Below, in pieces: positions 34,601-41,222 of a DNA stretch of 64,000 bases (the stretch's first letter is position 1; each line of letters starts with the position of its first letter). Below the pieces are notes generated by a model. It had not been told where the DNA came from and did no database searches. It saw only the letters and a program-made list of their open reading frames with translations. The stretch is from NCBI GenBank assembly GCA_907163375.1, contig CAJQUW010007059.1:310001-374000 (forward strand). The letters are read 5' to 3'. The stretch is from Prostheceraeus crozeri. Lineage: Eukaryota > Platyhelminthes > Polycladida > Euryleptidae. The position numbers were made by a program, and so were the translations under genes.

Positions 34601-36741
34601 CTTCTTCATGGACAGGTACACATCGAGTAACTTCAATTAAATTGTTGATTTCTCTGGAACTTTACAACGATGGTATAACAGGACATACCTCGCATGTGCG
34701 TCATGGTCCTTCGACAACTATGTCGCCGTCTCCGAATACTGAACTTAGTGATTCTGATCAATCTGCCTCCTCTGATCACAAGATATTAGTTTACCTCTTC
34801 GACGAAGTATGGGGACACAAGGCGCATATACCTGTCGAAATATAGGCTGTAACTCAGTGAACATTTTTGTGATTTACAATCATGGGGAATGTATGAGATT
34901 GCACCTCTTGTTTAAATATGTTGTCGAATAATTCTAAGTGCTTATATCGATTTATCAACTTTCGTCATTGTAATATTTTTTTGTTCTTTGTTTCATGGAT
35001 ATTCTGTGGTCAATTAGTGATATTGATAGCTGAATGGTAAGTGACTAGAGATATGCGATTTATGCGATTATGATTGTAGTTTTTCTATGTTTTGAAAGTG
35101 TGGTAACTCAGCAAATCAGGCTCAGTTACTTTTGGTATTGTAAACCAAACGGACGCATGATAAATAAATAAAGATTTGGGTTTGGACCACTATTGAAGTT
35201 CTAAATAAGGTTTTCAATCCCGGGATCCCGGGGTTTTTAAGCAGTTAGGCTGTATGAAAATGGAGTATCAAGGAAGATAAACGTACTTCATTGTAGCAAA
35301 TTGTCGGACATTGTTATATTTGAAACCTTAATTCATACTAAATATTAAACCTAAACTATCAAGAATGCATCCGACACGGTAGTCATATATAATTCCAAGT
35401 ACATATAAGTGTGTATTACTTATTCATACATTTTTATCATATACTAGAACTAATTTTGGCGTATCTTGGTGCAGCATGCCAAAAATTTTCTAATTTCATT
35501 GATATCAACAAATAAAACCATCCTCAGGCAGTCGAGAGAAAGTGTTATGCATACAAGCGGACCAATACTTGATGAATTTTTGAGGCGATCATAATGCAAT
35601 ATAGATCTTTTACCAGACGTCACAAAAGTCGCGGGATTTGTATTTCGCCATTTGACCATCGACCGTTAAGAAGGCGCTGGACGCCGAAGGCCCGTCACGC
35701 TGTAACTTTAGATCCTTTTATTTTCGACCAATAAATTAGATCCGAGTCAGAAACTATCTTTACTTGCCTGTGAAATGCATCGCCTGACTCGCAAACTGGT
35801 CAACTATGTTTGTATTTCGAGTTGAAAATCACACAACAGGTTTCAATTCGACAACGCATATTGTGAACGATTAACAGATCTAGTTGTAGTTTGTCTGCAT
35901 GTGAAAAGAAAACTTTCTATCTGATATCACAAGCTGCATTGTACAGTGCATCGTTAAAAACACTCGTCTAAGAATTGAAAACGCCTAGTATTGTTCAGCC
36001 TACGCTAGCCTAGGCATACTATCAGTAAACGCATTAAGCTTGCAAATCAGGAGGGATAAATCCTGGGATCAGAAAAGTCGGGATTTTAAAAGTCCGAGTT
36101 CTAACACATGAGATGCAATAAAATACTGCATATTGTTAAGGCCATCGAGGAAGGCTAAGAGGAAAAAATGAATGGATATTTATACGACGACTCAATGGTG
36201 GATCAGAGAGACTAAAGGTGTTTTACAACTGAAAATCTGAACAGCATGGGTACATAAATAATAAACTTCTTTCGTCAAATGAAGGAATTCACATCGTCAA
36301 GTTAAAGCAATTTTTCAGTCATTGCTGTGTCCATGAAACATAAAAAATCCGATTTCTGAACTCAATGTCAGAGGGAGTGTTCAGGTATTCTTCCAACATA
36401 GAGCAGAGTAGAGCTCCGTATCAAGAGACTTGATACAAATATTAAGATGGAGATACATATTCAGATGAGTGCTGTAAGGAACAAGTTTGAGCGGAGTTGG
36501 CTACTTCTCAACGATGATAGCTACTATCTTCTTTTCAACAAGCACAGCGAGAAATTGCACAAACAACAACTAATTTTGAGTATCTATATGTGGCATCGAA
36601 CAGTAGACGTAGAAATAATTTTAGCGATGAGCCTATCGCTATCACAAATTGAAGTTATTTTGCGACTTAACTTTCATACCTTTCTCCGTTAAAGATCACA
36701 ACGGCGTTAACACCACCAGCCTTTGATTTGTTTAGAGACAT
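10530..36741 (-). CDS. WBP2: WW domain-binding protein 2 (five coding exons)
   Basis: Coding exons in transcript order are 36741-36680, 25656-25545, 23890-23509, 17804-17670 and 10681-10530. They total 843 nt, or 280 residues plus TGA. Each intron has GT and AG ends and junction phases agree (2, 0, 1, 1). The N-terminus MSLNKSKAGG and the block from VIFNGE through YLTTHRVIF, DIKQPIFGAN and GWQGSASF to GGAIEFGRAL form the GRAM domain (about residues 15-135), matching vertebrate WBP2. The tail has four PPxY motifs (PPAY, PPPY, PPGY, PPSY), which bind WW domains of proteins such as YAP and NEDD4-family ligases. The C-terminus AKAAEAAAVSATAGYYN matches the conserved end. Human WBP2 is 261 residues. 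The family acts as a transcriptional coactivator in the cytoplasm and nucleus. The gene spans 26 kb because transposons fill introns 1, 3 and 4. Confidence 0.95.
11190..12545 (-). mobile_element. Decayed LINE fragment, RT to 3' domain
   Basis: On the minus strand, pieces in different frames line up in order as a non-LTR reverse transcriptase. The pieces are IREQIVIDSMQFGFM (about 12490-12430), then the catalytic-box region WEVLYVNDLVVMDNSLEG (about 12070), NLESKGLKVNINKFKSM, and a C-terminal part SETWSVMTEDFNRLERNE (about 11520-11470) with VIRWMCSTKLSERKS. The usual YxDD box reads YVND, so catalysis would be lost. Many stops and frameshifts occur. It lies in WBP2 intron 4, in the sense orientation. 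Confidence 0.8.
12604..12654 (+). repeat. Inverted terminal-like motif, left copy
   Basis: Starts GATGCAACCTCGACCTCG, is itself hairpin-forming, and ends GAGGTCGAGGTCGG. The complement of the same motif lies at 16226-16260. The two may be ends of a 3.65-kb composite element or two insertions of one short hairpin repeat. Confidence 0.5.
12764..13878. mobile_element. Foldback element with about 125-bp arms
   Basis: The arms 12764-12888 and 13752-13878 are inverted copies. They share CGAGTTCTAMTRAGTTCC, TTTGATCTACARAC and CAGTTTGGYGTGTTTACTCC. The 860-bp interior has no recognisable coding sequence. Divergence between arms is modest and includes small indels. Confidence 0.65.
14250..15243 (-). 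mobile_element. Decayed LINE 3' fragment
   Basis: Minus-strand pieces match the 3' domain of a LINE that also carries a cysteine-rich motif. The clearest are LQCPKCQNARVNR, LTLDGGSITQKAYKFCYLGA and VIDSYSGVEEAVRARIAAG (about 14950-14730). Downstream relics of the conserved ...GRVKWSNGVSSKVAKM type follow in other frames. It resembles, and is probably related to, the fragment at 11190-12545. It lies in WBP2 intron 4 in the sense orientation and is heavily decayed. Confidence 0.7.
15244..17669. other. WBP2 intron 4 remainder; no gene recognised
   Basis: A 170-codon minus-strand frame at 15357-15869 is long for this base composition but has no motif I know. An overlapping 78-codon plus-strand frame shares the same less AT-rich patch. 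The motif complementary to 12604-12654 is at 16226-16260. The rest is AT-rich and featureless. Confidence 0.4.
16226..16260 (-). repeat. Inverted terminal-like motif, right copy
   Basis: On the minus strand it reads GATGCAACCTCGATTAG and ends AATCGAGGTCGG. It matches the motif at 12604-12654 in opposite orientation. It is shorter than the left copy by a small internal deletion. Confidence 0.5.
17670..17804 (-). CDS. WBP2: WBP2 coding exon 4 (proline-rich)
   Basis: This 135-nt exon lies between TTTTTCAG and donor GTAAGA. It encodes GEIYVMTAPPPYPGAG and a following stretch with PPPY and PPGY motifs. The split asparagine codon (A + AT) at its start confirms phase with exon 3. Confidence 0.94.
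17805..19060. other. WBP2 intron 3, first part; nothing seen
   Basis: This is AT-rich sequence without coding or repeat structure that I can recognise. Short frames at 18723-19001 on both strands are mutual shadows. Confidence 0.4.
19061..21112 (-). mobile_element. Internally deleted LINE with endonuclease and RT remnants
   Basis: In transcript order on the minus strand: a hydrophobic N-terminal leader (about 21110-21010); an APE-type endonuclease start, ISFSNVRGLRSNCDDINIF then LLALSETRLD (about 20930-20840); and GYIFHRMDKAP near 20760. After that the sequence jumps to reverse transcriptase, with SIPVSVFKHLSLELSPLL, LLSEEQYGFRHSHQ and ALDISKAFDKFWHQGLLRKL (about 20190-20110). GVSQGSILGPTLFLLYINDLP and YADHATLLDS follow, where the YADD box is YADH. 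The 3' domain includes LVSFNPSKTQSILHSR, DSISFLGLSVTKDLSWKPYI and DQYNPYTFKRRVNNFL near 19110. The loss between endonuclease and RT is probably about 1 kb. Frameshifts are scattered. It is a CR1/jockey-like element in WBP2 intron 3, sense orientation. Confidence 0.85.
21113..23508. other. WBP2 intron 3, last part; SINE-like relic only
   Basis: At about 22273-22332 the plus strand reads AGTAGCTCAGGGGATCAAGG, which resembles a pol III A box. A degenerate B-box position follows about 30 bp later. A run of 12 C lies near 22618. No gene is seen. Confidence 0.35.
23509..23890 (-). CDS. WBP2: WBP2 coding exon 3 (GRAM domain end and PPxY tail)
   Basis: This is a 382-nt exon with acceptor CTTTTCAG and donor GTACGT. 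It encodes VIFVNSNSSD, then the GRAM core DIKQPIFGAN, GWQGSASFSLVF and GGAIEFGRALFEAGRRASQ. A tyrosine/proline-rich stretch follows, with PPAY. Reading past the donor meets a stop soon after, which supports the splice at 23508. Confidence 0.95.
23891..25544. other. WBP2 intron 2; nothing seen
   Basis: This is AT-rich intron sequence. A small hairpin around CAGGGAATTA near 24093 with its complement near 24125 is the only structure noticed. No transposon coding sequence was recognised. Confidence 0.45.
25545..25656 (-). CDS. WBP2: WBP2 coding exon 2 (GRAM domain)
   Basis: This 112-nt exon is flanked by TTTCAG and GTAAGTG. It encodes the first half of the GRAM domain, including ILIYYDGCQFTLK, a glycine-rich turn and GKKSGRVYLTTHR. 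It ends in phase 0 and continues into VIFV of exon 3. Confidence 0.93.
26606..26915 (+). repeat. 5' LTR of a Ty3/gypsy-like element
   Basis: Starts TGTAAGAGATTGCACCTCTT and shares about 310 bp with 34890-35203, including TTTAAATATGTTG, ATTGATAGCTGAATGG and GTGTGGTAACTCAGCAAATC. The two LTRs differ at many positions, so the insertion is old. The exact 3' border is uncertain. Confidence 0.85.
27510..28207 (+). pseudogene. Retroelement aspartic protease remnant
   Basis: The active-site region reads MIDCGC where the family normally has D-S/T-G, so the second active-site position is changed. The C-terminal ELPMGMEMIIGLDVIL block is the conserved hydrophobic-G-x-D motif of retroelement proteases. 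The two parts are in separate frames, with a stop at 27750. Confidence 0.65.
28208..28745 (+). pseudogene. Reverse transcriptase, N-terminal half (interrupted)
   Basis: Words in changing frames include FQATFDGRWTVRWNWRG, MFDEETDEWIKDGLLVPL, DPKKAYLQVK-like sequence near 28600 and LLTRLGFGLN near 28690. These are the fingers and palm of a gypsy-type RT. The sequence stops abruptly where the LINE/palindrome complex begins, and the YIDD box is found 2.4 kb later. Confidence 0.75.
28746..29645 (-). mobile_element. 5'-truncated LINE inserted in the RT of the LTR element
   Basis: Minus-strand words in order are LKLSTAKTTTTSLHLHNRDS (about 29640), LTVTVDDVTLPNVDCPTYFG, VLRSLADTSWGARTATLRAA (about 29460), LVYSTAEYASPVWCRSAHTK, IITGCLRPTEKSFLPILQEL, then LPRKQWVRLNRLLSS and a C-terminal zinc-knuckle-like CACGHTPQTMEHIVTDC (about 28900). 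This is the thumb and 3' domain of a jockey-like LINE, ending near 28787. The strand is opposite to the host retrotransposon. Confidence 0.85.
29646..30262. mobile_element. Short element with CCCAGACATGAGAAT ends
   Basis: CCCAGACATGAGAAT near 29652 and its complement ATTCTCATGTCTGGG near 30248 mark inverted ends. Each is followed inward by GGCGGAAA-type sequence. The interior is AT-rich without coding potential. No clear target duplication was found. Confidence 0.4.
30431..31178. repeat. Nearly perfect 748-bp palindrome
   Basis: The arms 30431-30777 and 30832-31178 are both 347 bp and nearly identical when one is inverted, with a 54-bp centre. Outer ends are TAGTCCGGGAGCTAGCG and its complement. 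Inner ends are ACAGACACTTTTCGTT and its complement. Equal arm lengths mean almost no net indels since formation. The right end abuts the resumed RT reading (YSYIDDIYVYE). No protein is encoded. Confidence 0.9.
31179..32096 (+). pseudogene. Reverse transcriptase palm end and RNase H
   Basis: RT resumes with the catalytic YIDDIYVYE box, then KPVKRLGNPKGKRVLGLKVD. An RNase H-like domain follows, with VWTDASNIALGVIIT, HINISELDVAIQGVNMAL and LKADTATVYGWLRSAF. Stops at 31424 and near 31770, plus frame changes, break it. Confidence 0.8.
32097..32446. mobile_element. Hairpin element with 16-bp target duplication
   Basis: The arms 32097-32223 and 32249-32373 are almost perfect inverted copies around a 25-bp loop, with about 70 bp of unique sequence on the right. 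The 16-bp AAACMACACCGTCAGA flanks it at 32081-32096 and 32447-32462, differing at one base, so the insertion is well defined. It sits inside the integrase N-terminal region of the LTR element. The right arm carries CTGATGA (32268-32274) and GAAAC (32309-32313) around a possible ATTGG/CCAAT stem. Confidence 0.85.
32463..32985 (+). pseudogene. Integrase remnant, first part
   Basis: Reading resumes after the hairpin with SHFGVYRTL-like words, then KMKYGNTVTKDDVEAMLSKC and a CDEC zinc-type motif. A core with DMTHVGRKLYLTIIDKGF, HLRTGTATEVSSHF and EFGPPSMLLNDNGA follows. These are the catalytic-core D and D-N-G regions of a retroelement integrase. It is interrupted by Tc1 at 32986. Confidence 0.7.
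32986..34394 (+). mobile_element. Tc1/mariner DD34E element, copy 1
   Basis: This 1409-bp element has inverted ends TACTCATTGACA and TGTCAATGAGTA flanked by TA target duplications at 32984-32985 and 34395-34396. It is inserted in the integrase region of the LTR element. The transposase starts at 33223. It has a helix-turn-helix N-terminus (FTRGMAIGMIRCGRSCASVA), a GRPRKS hook, and catalytic WTDESRF, FQDDN and SPDLSPIEQVWDELGRR, giving DD34E spacing. Stops at 33556 (TGA) and 33652 (TAG) break it, and a 10-G run shifts the C-terminal frame past the normal GGGHTRY end. Confidence 0.95.
33223..34359 (+). pseudogene. Tc1 transposase, copy 1 (inactivated)
   Basis: An N-terminal piece of 111 codons and a catalytic piece from 33661 are separated by TGA at 33556 and TAG at 33652-33654. 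All three catalytic acids remain. The TGA is CGA in copy 2, but the TAG is shared with copy 2. Confidence 0.9.
34395..34889 (+). pseudogene. Integrase C-terminal remnant
   Basis: The LTR element continues after Tc1 with words such as FVVGDHVYVRS near 34560, WTGTHRVTSIK near 34615 and LYNDGITGHTSHVRHG near 34665. These form the C-terminal DNA-binding part of the integrase. A serine-rich end follows and then the polypurine CATGGGGAA just before the 3' LTR. Confidence 0.7.
34890..35203 (+). repeat. 3' LTR of the Ty3/gypsy-like element
   Basis: Starts TGTATGAGATTGCACCTCTT directly after the polypurine tract and matches 26606-26915 over its length. It differs by scattered substitutions and small indels. 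Confidence 0.85.
35204..36679. other. WBP2 intron 1, 5' part; nothing coding seen
   Basis: AT-rich intron sequence between the 3' LTR and WBP2 exon 1. A short self-complementary CCCGGGATCCCGGG near 35219 is noted. An 81-codon plus-strand frame at 36447-36692 overlaps exon 1 on the other strand and is not supported. Confidence 0.4.
36680..36741 (-). CDS. WBP2: WBP2 coding exon 1
   Basis: It starts at ATG (36741-36739) with MSLNKSKAGGVNAVVIFNGE and ends in AG before donor GTATGA. The phase-2 end joins the A at the start of exon 2 to give an arginine codon, producing NGERILIYYDG. This matches the NxTESILMSYD region of vertebrate WBP2. The exon is too short for simple frame scanning; the family N-terminus identified it. 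Confidence 0.92.
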
Positions 36742-37333
36742 TTGGCAATAATACCCTTAGAATTAAAGCAATATAACCCTTAGAAACAAAACCACACCAC
36801 TTCAGTTAAAATCAGGTGATATTTTCGAAATTATCGTCAAAAAGCAAAGGACTTTAACAACATTAACTCCTTATCTGAATTATTTTTCACATGATAATGG
36901 GAAATCGAAAAGACATTTATTTCCTTTTTGGATGGCTAACTGTATCAATGTGAAATGTTTTGCACGAATGAATTTTCATGCGGAATAGCATATTTGCCGA
37001 TACTATTTCTCCACAGCATTTTTCGCATTGCATCGAATGTATTCCCATAGACATCGGATTATAATGTAATCCGATGTTTATGTGCATTCCATTGAGCTGA
37101 GAAGTCATCAATCCTTCGAACTTTGCTGATACCAGACCGCCGCCATCACAATTTCATGATCAAGGACCGCATTCCGATTTCATCATGACGAACTTTAAAA
37201 ACCAATCATCACATAGATTTTGCTTGATTTCGTTCCAACGAAAAGACTTGCAAAATAATTGCACAAAATGCAATGTTAGGGCACTATCACCCGTAGCATA
37301 GATTAATGTTCGATGTCTATGACCCGTAGTTTG
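36742..37333 (-). promoter_or_regulatory. WBP2: Presumed WBP2 5' UTR and promoter region
   Basis: The sequence immediately upstream of the WBP2 start codon must contain the 5' UTR, or a splice acceptor to a 5' non-coding exon, and probably the promoter. I see no clear TATA box or initiator. The assignment rests only on position. Confidence 0.35.
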
Positions 37334-37516
37334 ATGAATAAAGTAAAACCCACACTAGTAGGGAAGAATGTTATTCGAGCTTTCGACCGTCCTTCAGACG
37401 ATCATAATCATGAAATGCCACCGATGAATAATCATTTCATGATTATGACAATCTGAAGGACGGTCAAAAGCTCGAATAACATTCTTCCCTACTAGTGTGG
37501 GTTTTACTTTATTCAT
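37334..37516. mobile_element. 183-bp hairpin element upstream of WBP2
   Basis: The arms 37334-37417 and 37433-37516 are 84 bp each and nearly complementary, with a 15-bp loop. They contain AAGTAAAACCCACACTAG and TGTTATTCGAGCTTTCGACC. On the minus strand the left arm reads GTCTGAAGGACGGTCGAAAG, a phrase of the same general kind as in the hairpin at 32097-32446. There is no coding capacity. Confidence 0.8.
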
Positions 37517-38989
37517 TTAATCACACAAAGCACATCATTTTTTACAATAGAAAATATTCACATTTTCATTCTATATCAAACTTATCTCACTTATATATCC
37601 ATTTCGTATATCCAAAAGCTTCAAAAAATTCATGCTCCGTGAAATCATAGTGTATGATTTCAAATCTATGGCGAAATATTAGCATTGTTAAAGCACACCA
37701 ATAATATCAAAAAATGAACTTTTGCTTTTGTGTTTTGTCTACTAAGGAGATAAATTTGAATACTTTGTTATGCTGTTTTCAATAATTATGAAAAGCATGG
37801 ATCGTAGATGAAAATAGTAGATAGTATTCAACCATGTCTCAACTTAGCAATCGATCAGAGAGTTACTGGAATGCAAGAAGTGAAAGGTAATTTTGACCAG
37901 ATTGAAATCAGCAAGAATGATGAGGGTCATTTTGTTTGGTTTCTTAAAGATGTCGGTCATACTGTCACATTGGCTGGTGCTCCTTCGGCTAAAAATTCGA
38001 TTTTTCACAGTTATTCACAATGTCGTTGCATCACTGGCTTCGCTGAATGATCATATTCCATTATATTTCCATTGAATTTTAGCGTTTGTTGTTCCCAACT
38101 TCCATGCACCTCAATAATTGCCATTTCATTCAAAATCAGGAATTGCTATAATTTCTTAGCTCAAGTTCTTCGGCACACCATGCATTATTAATATTGAGGT
38201 AAGTCCTACAGTCAGTACATGTTTTGATGAATAGTCGAGTCGAGACAGCTCACTTTCAATGCAAATTTTGTTATCATTCTGGCTTTAATAATGTTGAATT
38301 ATTTCGAAGCCATCTGTTTTACAGATATCATTAGATTTTAAACAAATGAAACACTAGAACTCTTCTGTACTTTTGAGTGCCCAGTCTGATGTTTACAAAA
38401 TGATTTGATATTTTTTTGGACAAATACTCTGCGCGAGCAGGAGTTTCACTACGGTTGGGATGATCCATCTATGAGCTGCACTCATGCAGTTTTGCAAGAG
38501 CCCAGTCTACACCCTATGACATCAAGGGCGCTTTAGTTCAGGGCGTTTCTCACTAGGATAGATGAAGTTGTGAAATGCAGCTTGTTCAGTGCTGGAACAC
38601 TATCTGTTCTGGAATCTGACTGTTGTAGACAAGATAATTTCACAATATTTCACTTAAAGGTAGGGAACTGCTTGCTTGAGGAGGGAGAGACGTGTTATTC
38701 CTTATTGAGAAATATTTGGTGCCTCATTGCCAAATTAGGGAGATAATGGGAATGGCATGAAGTGATTCAACGATCAATTTGTCTGTAGCGATGTCCTTTC
38801 TACCTTTCAAGAAAAGAAACTTGTCTGATTTTCAAAATTTGGTCATATTGTCTGAACCCATTTTATATCGGAAATTTGATTTTCCAGCTATTTTAATGCA
38901 AAAGTTTTCATCAGCTTCCGTATATCTATTGGATATTTGTGCTCAATACCTTTTTTTGCTTTCATAATTATTTCAATAATATTGAAACA
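37517..38989. other. No gene recognised
   Basis: This AT-rich stretch has an 80-codon plus-strand frame at 37808-38050 without recognisable motifs or clear splice sites. No repeats were recognised. Confidence 0.4.
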
Positions 38990-39350
38990 CACAGGCAAAA
39001 GGAAAGTTACCCGATTTCTCGACCCATTCTCAGAGCCTGAAATATACAAACGTACAGTCTTATACTAAGCAAAAGAAAGATAGAGGAGTTAACAGATGCT
39101 GCAAGACCAGAGAGTGTGAGTGTCGATACAGGAGGGAATCACTCGGCGGCTGAAGCATTCGTGCCAACATTTCAAGCACCGCACACAAGATCATGTGTAT
39201 GAGCAGTATCACTAATCAAGCCGGAATTGTTATTCACAACATAGTCGGGAAAAATATCTCATTTCAGATGGTTCTAGCACTTTTATCAATTGTGGGTCAT
39301 TGCAGGGATGCATAAAGTGGGCATTGTTGAATTAAGGAGAGTGACCCCCA
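38990..39350 (+). repeat. Inverted repeat copy A (partner 43330-43670)
   Basis: Reverse-complementing 43330-43670 gives a sequence that aligns along this stretch, sharing GGAGTTAACAG, GAGGGAATC, TCAAGCACCGC-like words and TGGGCATTGTT. The copies are diverged with indels. The family is unknown, with words such as AAGTTACCCGATTT at the start. No coding sequence was recognised. Confidence 0.7.
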
Positions 39351-39984
39351 TTTGCAAAAGGGAATGTTTCCATTTTCACCGACTTAAGCGACAGAATCAC
39401 GTCAACAGAACAAGTGATGCTTTGATGAATTCGTGACTTTTTGTTATGCATTTTGAATGTCATTGCATTCACTGCTGCAATATTATTACATCATCTACAT
39501 GTTGAATAGCATGCCCATGATGCTCCAATCGTTGTTGAAAAACCCAAGAGCCAAACCTGATGTTGAAAAGCTTAGAATATGGGACCCAAGTTTAATGCAT
39601 TTGTTTGAAGATGGAAAAATTGGCTGAAGTCCTACAGATAGCCATCAAAGCATTTTTAGAGTGTTTACGTTTTTAGTTTTCTTCTTAAATTCTTAATTTT
39701 TTATTAGTTGCGTCTGTCAGTGTCGCCACTGACTGTGATTTTTTTTGTTCCCTGCGACTTTTGCGAATTTTGACGATCTCTTCTTTAAACGTACCAATGA
39801 TATACAATACTTCATTTCCAGAGGACGAAAAAATTTTCACAATACCAACATCGACTCTATCTGAAACTCGAACATAAGAGTTCAAGCATTCTATTAAAAT
39901 TTGAAACTTCTAAGCATACTTGTAGATGTATGTGATTTTCATTTATTTATGCATGCTTGAATTAATTGAAATTATTCCCCATTG
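39351..39984. other. No gene seen
   Basis: AT-rich. A 66-codon minus-strand frame at 39685-39885 has no recognisable content. Confidence 0.4.
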
Positions 39985-40170
39985 AAATAAATGAAATGAA
40001 ATGAAGCTTTAGCATCACTACTCTCCCTACTCGCCTTGGACTTGCTGACAAAGTCAGACTTTAATCTATAGCGTTGTGATCTGTTAGTCCGGATGCTCTT
40101 CCTGACAACTTTCAATGACATTTTCGGGGCTCGACCTCTGGACCAAAAGATCGTTAGGCCAAACACTGAG
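39985..40170 (-). mobile_element. Short LINE fragment related to 54480-54660
   Basis: On the minus strand TTGGTCCAGAGGTCGAGCCC and the following 150 bp align with the plus strand from about 54505. Shared words include GTCATTGRAAGT and AGCATCCG. In 54480-55560 this segment lies just upstream of a reverse transcriptase, so both are pieces of the same LINE family. Confidence 0.6.
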
Positions 40171-40371
40171 ACAACTGTAATTAAGACGGAAACCACTATA
40201 ATATAATTGTATATTGTATTGAATTGCTATTGTATTGATTTGCTAATTTTGCTGATCTTTTCTCAGTTTCACTAAAATATTTTATTATGACAACTTCATT
40301 CAGTCGGCGTGAATGTCTCAGTCGCAAATTTAAGCAAACTTGCAGTTTCAAATTTAGTCTTCAGTGATAAA

Positions 40372-40500
40372 TTAGGATTGAGCTAATGAGCATAGTCTTG
40401 AATTTTGAACTCAATGGAAAATGAGTTTAATCGTTAAATTGAACTCATTAAATTCATTAATTCAATTGAATTCAAAATTTTAGACTATGTCCATAAGCTA
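40372..40500. repeat. Imperfect palindrome, about 129 bp
   Basis: AGCTAATGAGCATAGTCTTG on the left and the complement of AGACTATGTCCATAAGCT on the right form an imperfect stem. The interior is a series of alternating GAACTCA/TGAGTTT words. It is probably a small foldback repeat. Confidence 0.55.
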
Positions 40501-40939
40501 CTGTTAATTTGCCACAGGTGATGGTCACATCGACTGAAGCATGTATGGTAATTGAAAAAAGTTCTCATTTGCTTCTGTATTCATATTTGAAAGCTACATC
40601 ACCGCTATTGACTAAAACAATATTGAATTTCGGTGCTATCTCCAGATGCCGAAATACATTGCTAAATAATTGACTTTAAGGTATGATTTCGGCAGTGAAA
40701 TGAACCATCTGACTTGACGATCTGATGCTTCGATATCTTATCTTGGTTGAAGAGTTCTATGCGAAAGAGAGACGAAATCTTGTTTTGTATGTTCTCAATG
40801 GAAATTCAGATATGATACATTTGGGAGTCTTTCAATCGTTGCCACATTTTTATACAATTTCACCATTTTAAATTTAGTTTCACGCTTAATTAAAATAAAA
40901 GCTACTGAAAACACAGCCGGTTTATATTGCTTAAAAGCT

Positions 40940-41222
40940 ATTCAAAAGTAAGGGAATGCCAAGTAAACTTACATTAGTTTAATAGCGAATCATTTCCAAT
41001 TAATGTCTGAATATTAATAATTTCCATGAAGTATGAAATAGTTTTAATTAAAATAAATAATTAATTAGATTAATTAATAAAAATAATTTTAGTGAAATAA
41101 TTTCCAATTATTTGAATATCTAAGTTCCTTGAAGATAGCTTCGTGAAGAAGACAGAAATAAATTGGAAATAATTTGTTATTATGCTAATATAAGTTTGCT
41201 TGTCATTCCCTTACTTTTGAAT
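40940..41222. mobile_element. MITE-like element with 33-bp inverted ends
   Basis: The left end ATTCAAAAGTAAGGGAATG and the complement of CATTCCCTTACTTTTGAAT at the right continue as CAAGYAAACTTA, with two mismatches over about 33 bp. The 283-bp element is very AT-rich, with repeated ATTTCCAATTA words, and has no coding sequence. Flanking CTA and TTA give only a weak hint of a target duplication. Confidence 0.7.

Larger units (their letters stand above)
26606..35203 (+). mobile_element. Ty3/gypsy-like LTR retrotransposon, nested insertions
   Basis: The order is LTR, gag remnant (about 26980-27110, with DVERWIDGLKVAL-like words), zinc-knuckle remnants (CNRPGHHQEDC near 27300), aspartic protease (VMIDCGCIITLISSN at 27535; IIGLDVI near 28070), reverse transcriptase, RNase H, integrase and LTR. 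RT is cut in two: RWTVRWNWRGVPPP and LTRLGFGLN before about 28745, and YSYIDDIYVYE from about 31178. RNase H is at about 31615-32060 (VWTDASNIALGVI, ISELDVAIQGVN). Integrase starts near 32462 and resumes after a Tc1 copy at 34397. A purine-rich CATGGGGAA precedes the 3' LTR. Stops and frameshifts are frequent. Without its inserts it would be about 4.4 kb. It lies in WBP2 intron 1, antisense to the gene. No target duplication was found. Confidence 0.88.

Noticed and set aside
39972..40196. 74-codon minus-strand frame that looked like an exon of a membrane protein
   Set aside because: The DNA aligns with the LINE segment at 54480-54660, so it is transposon debris.
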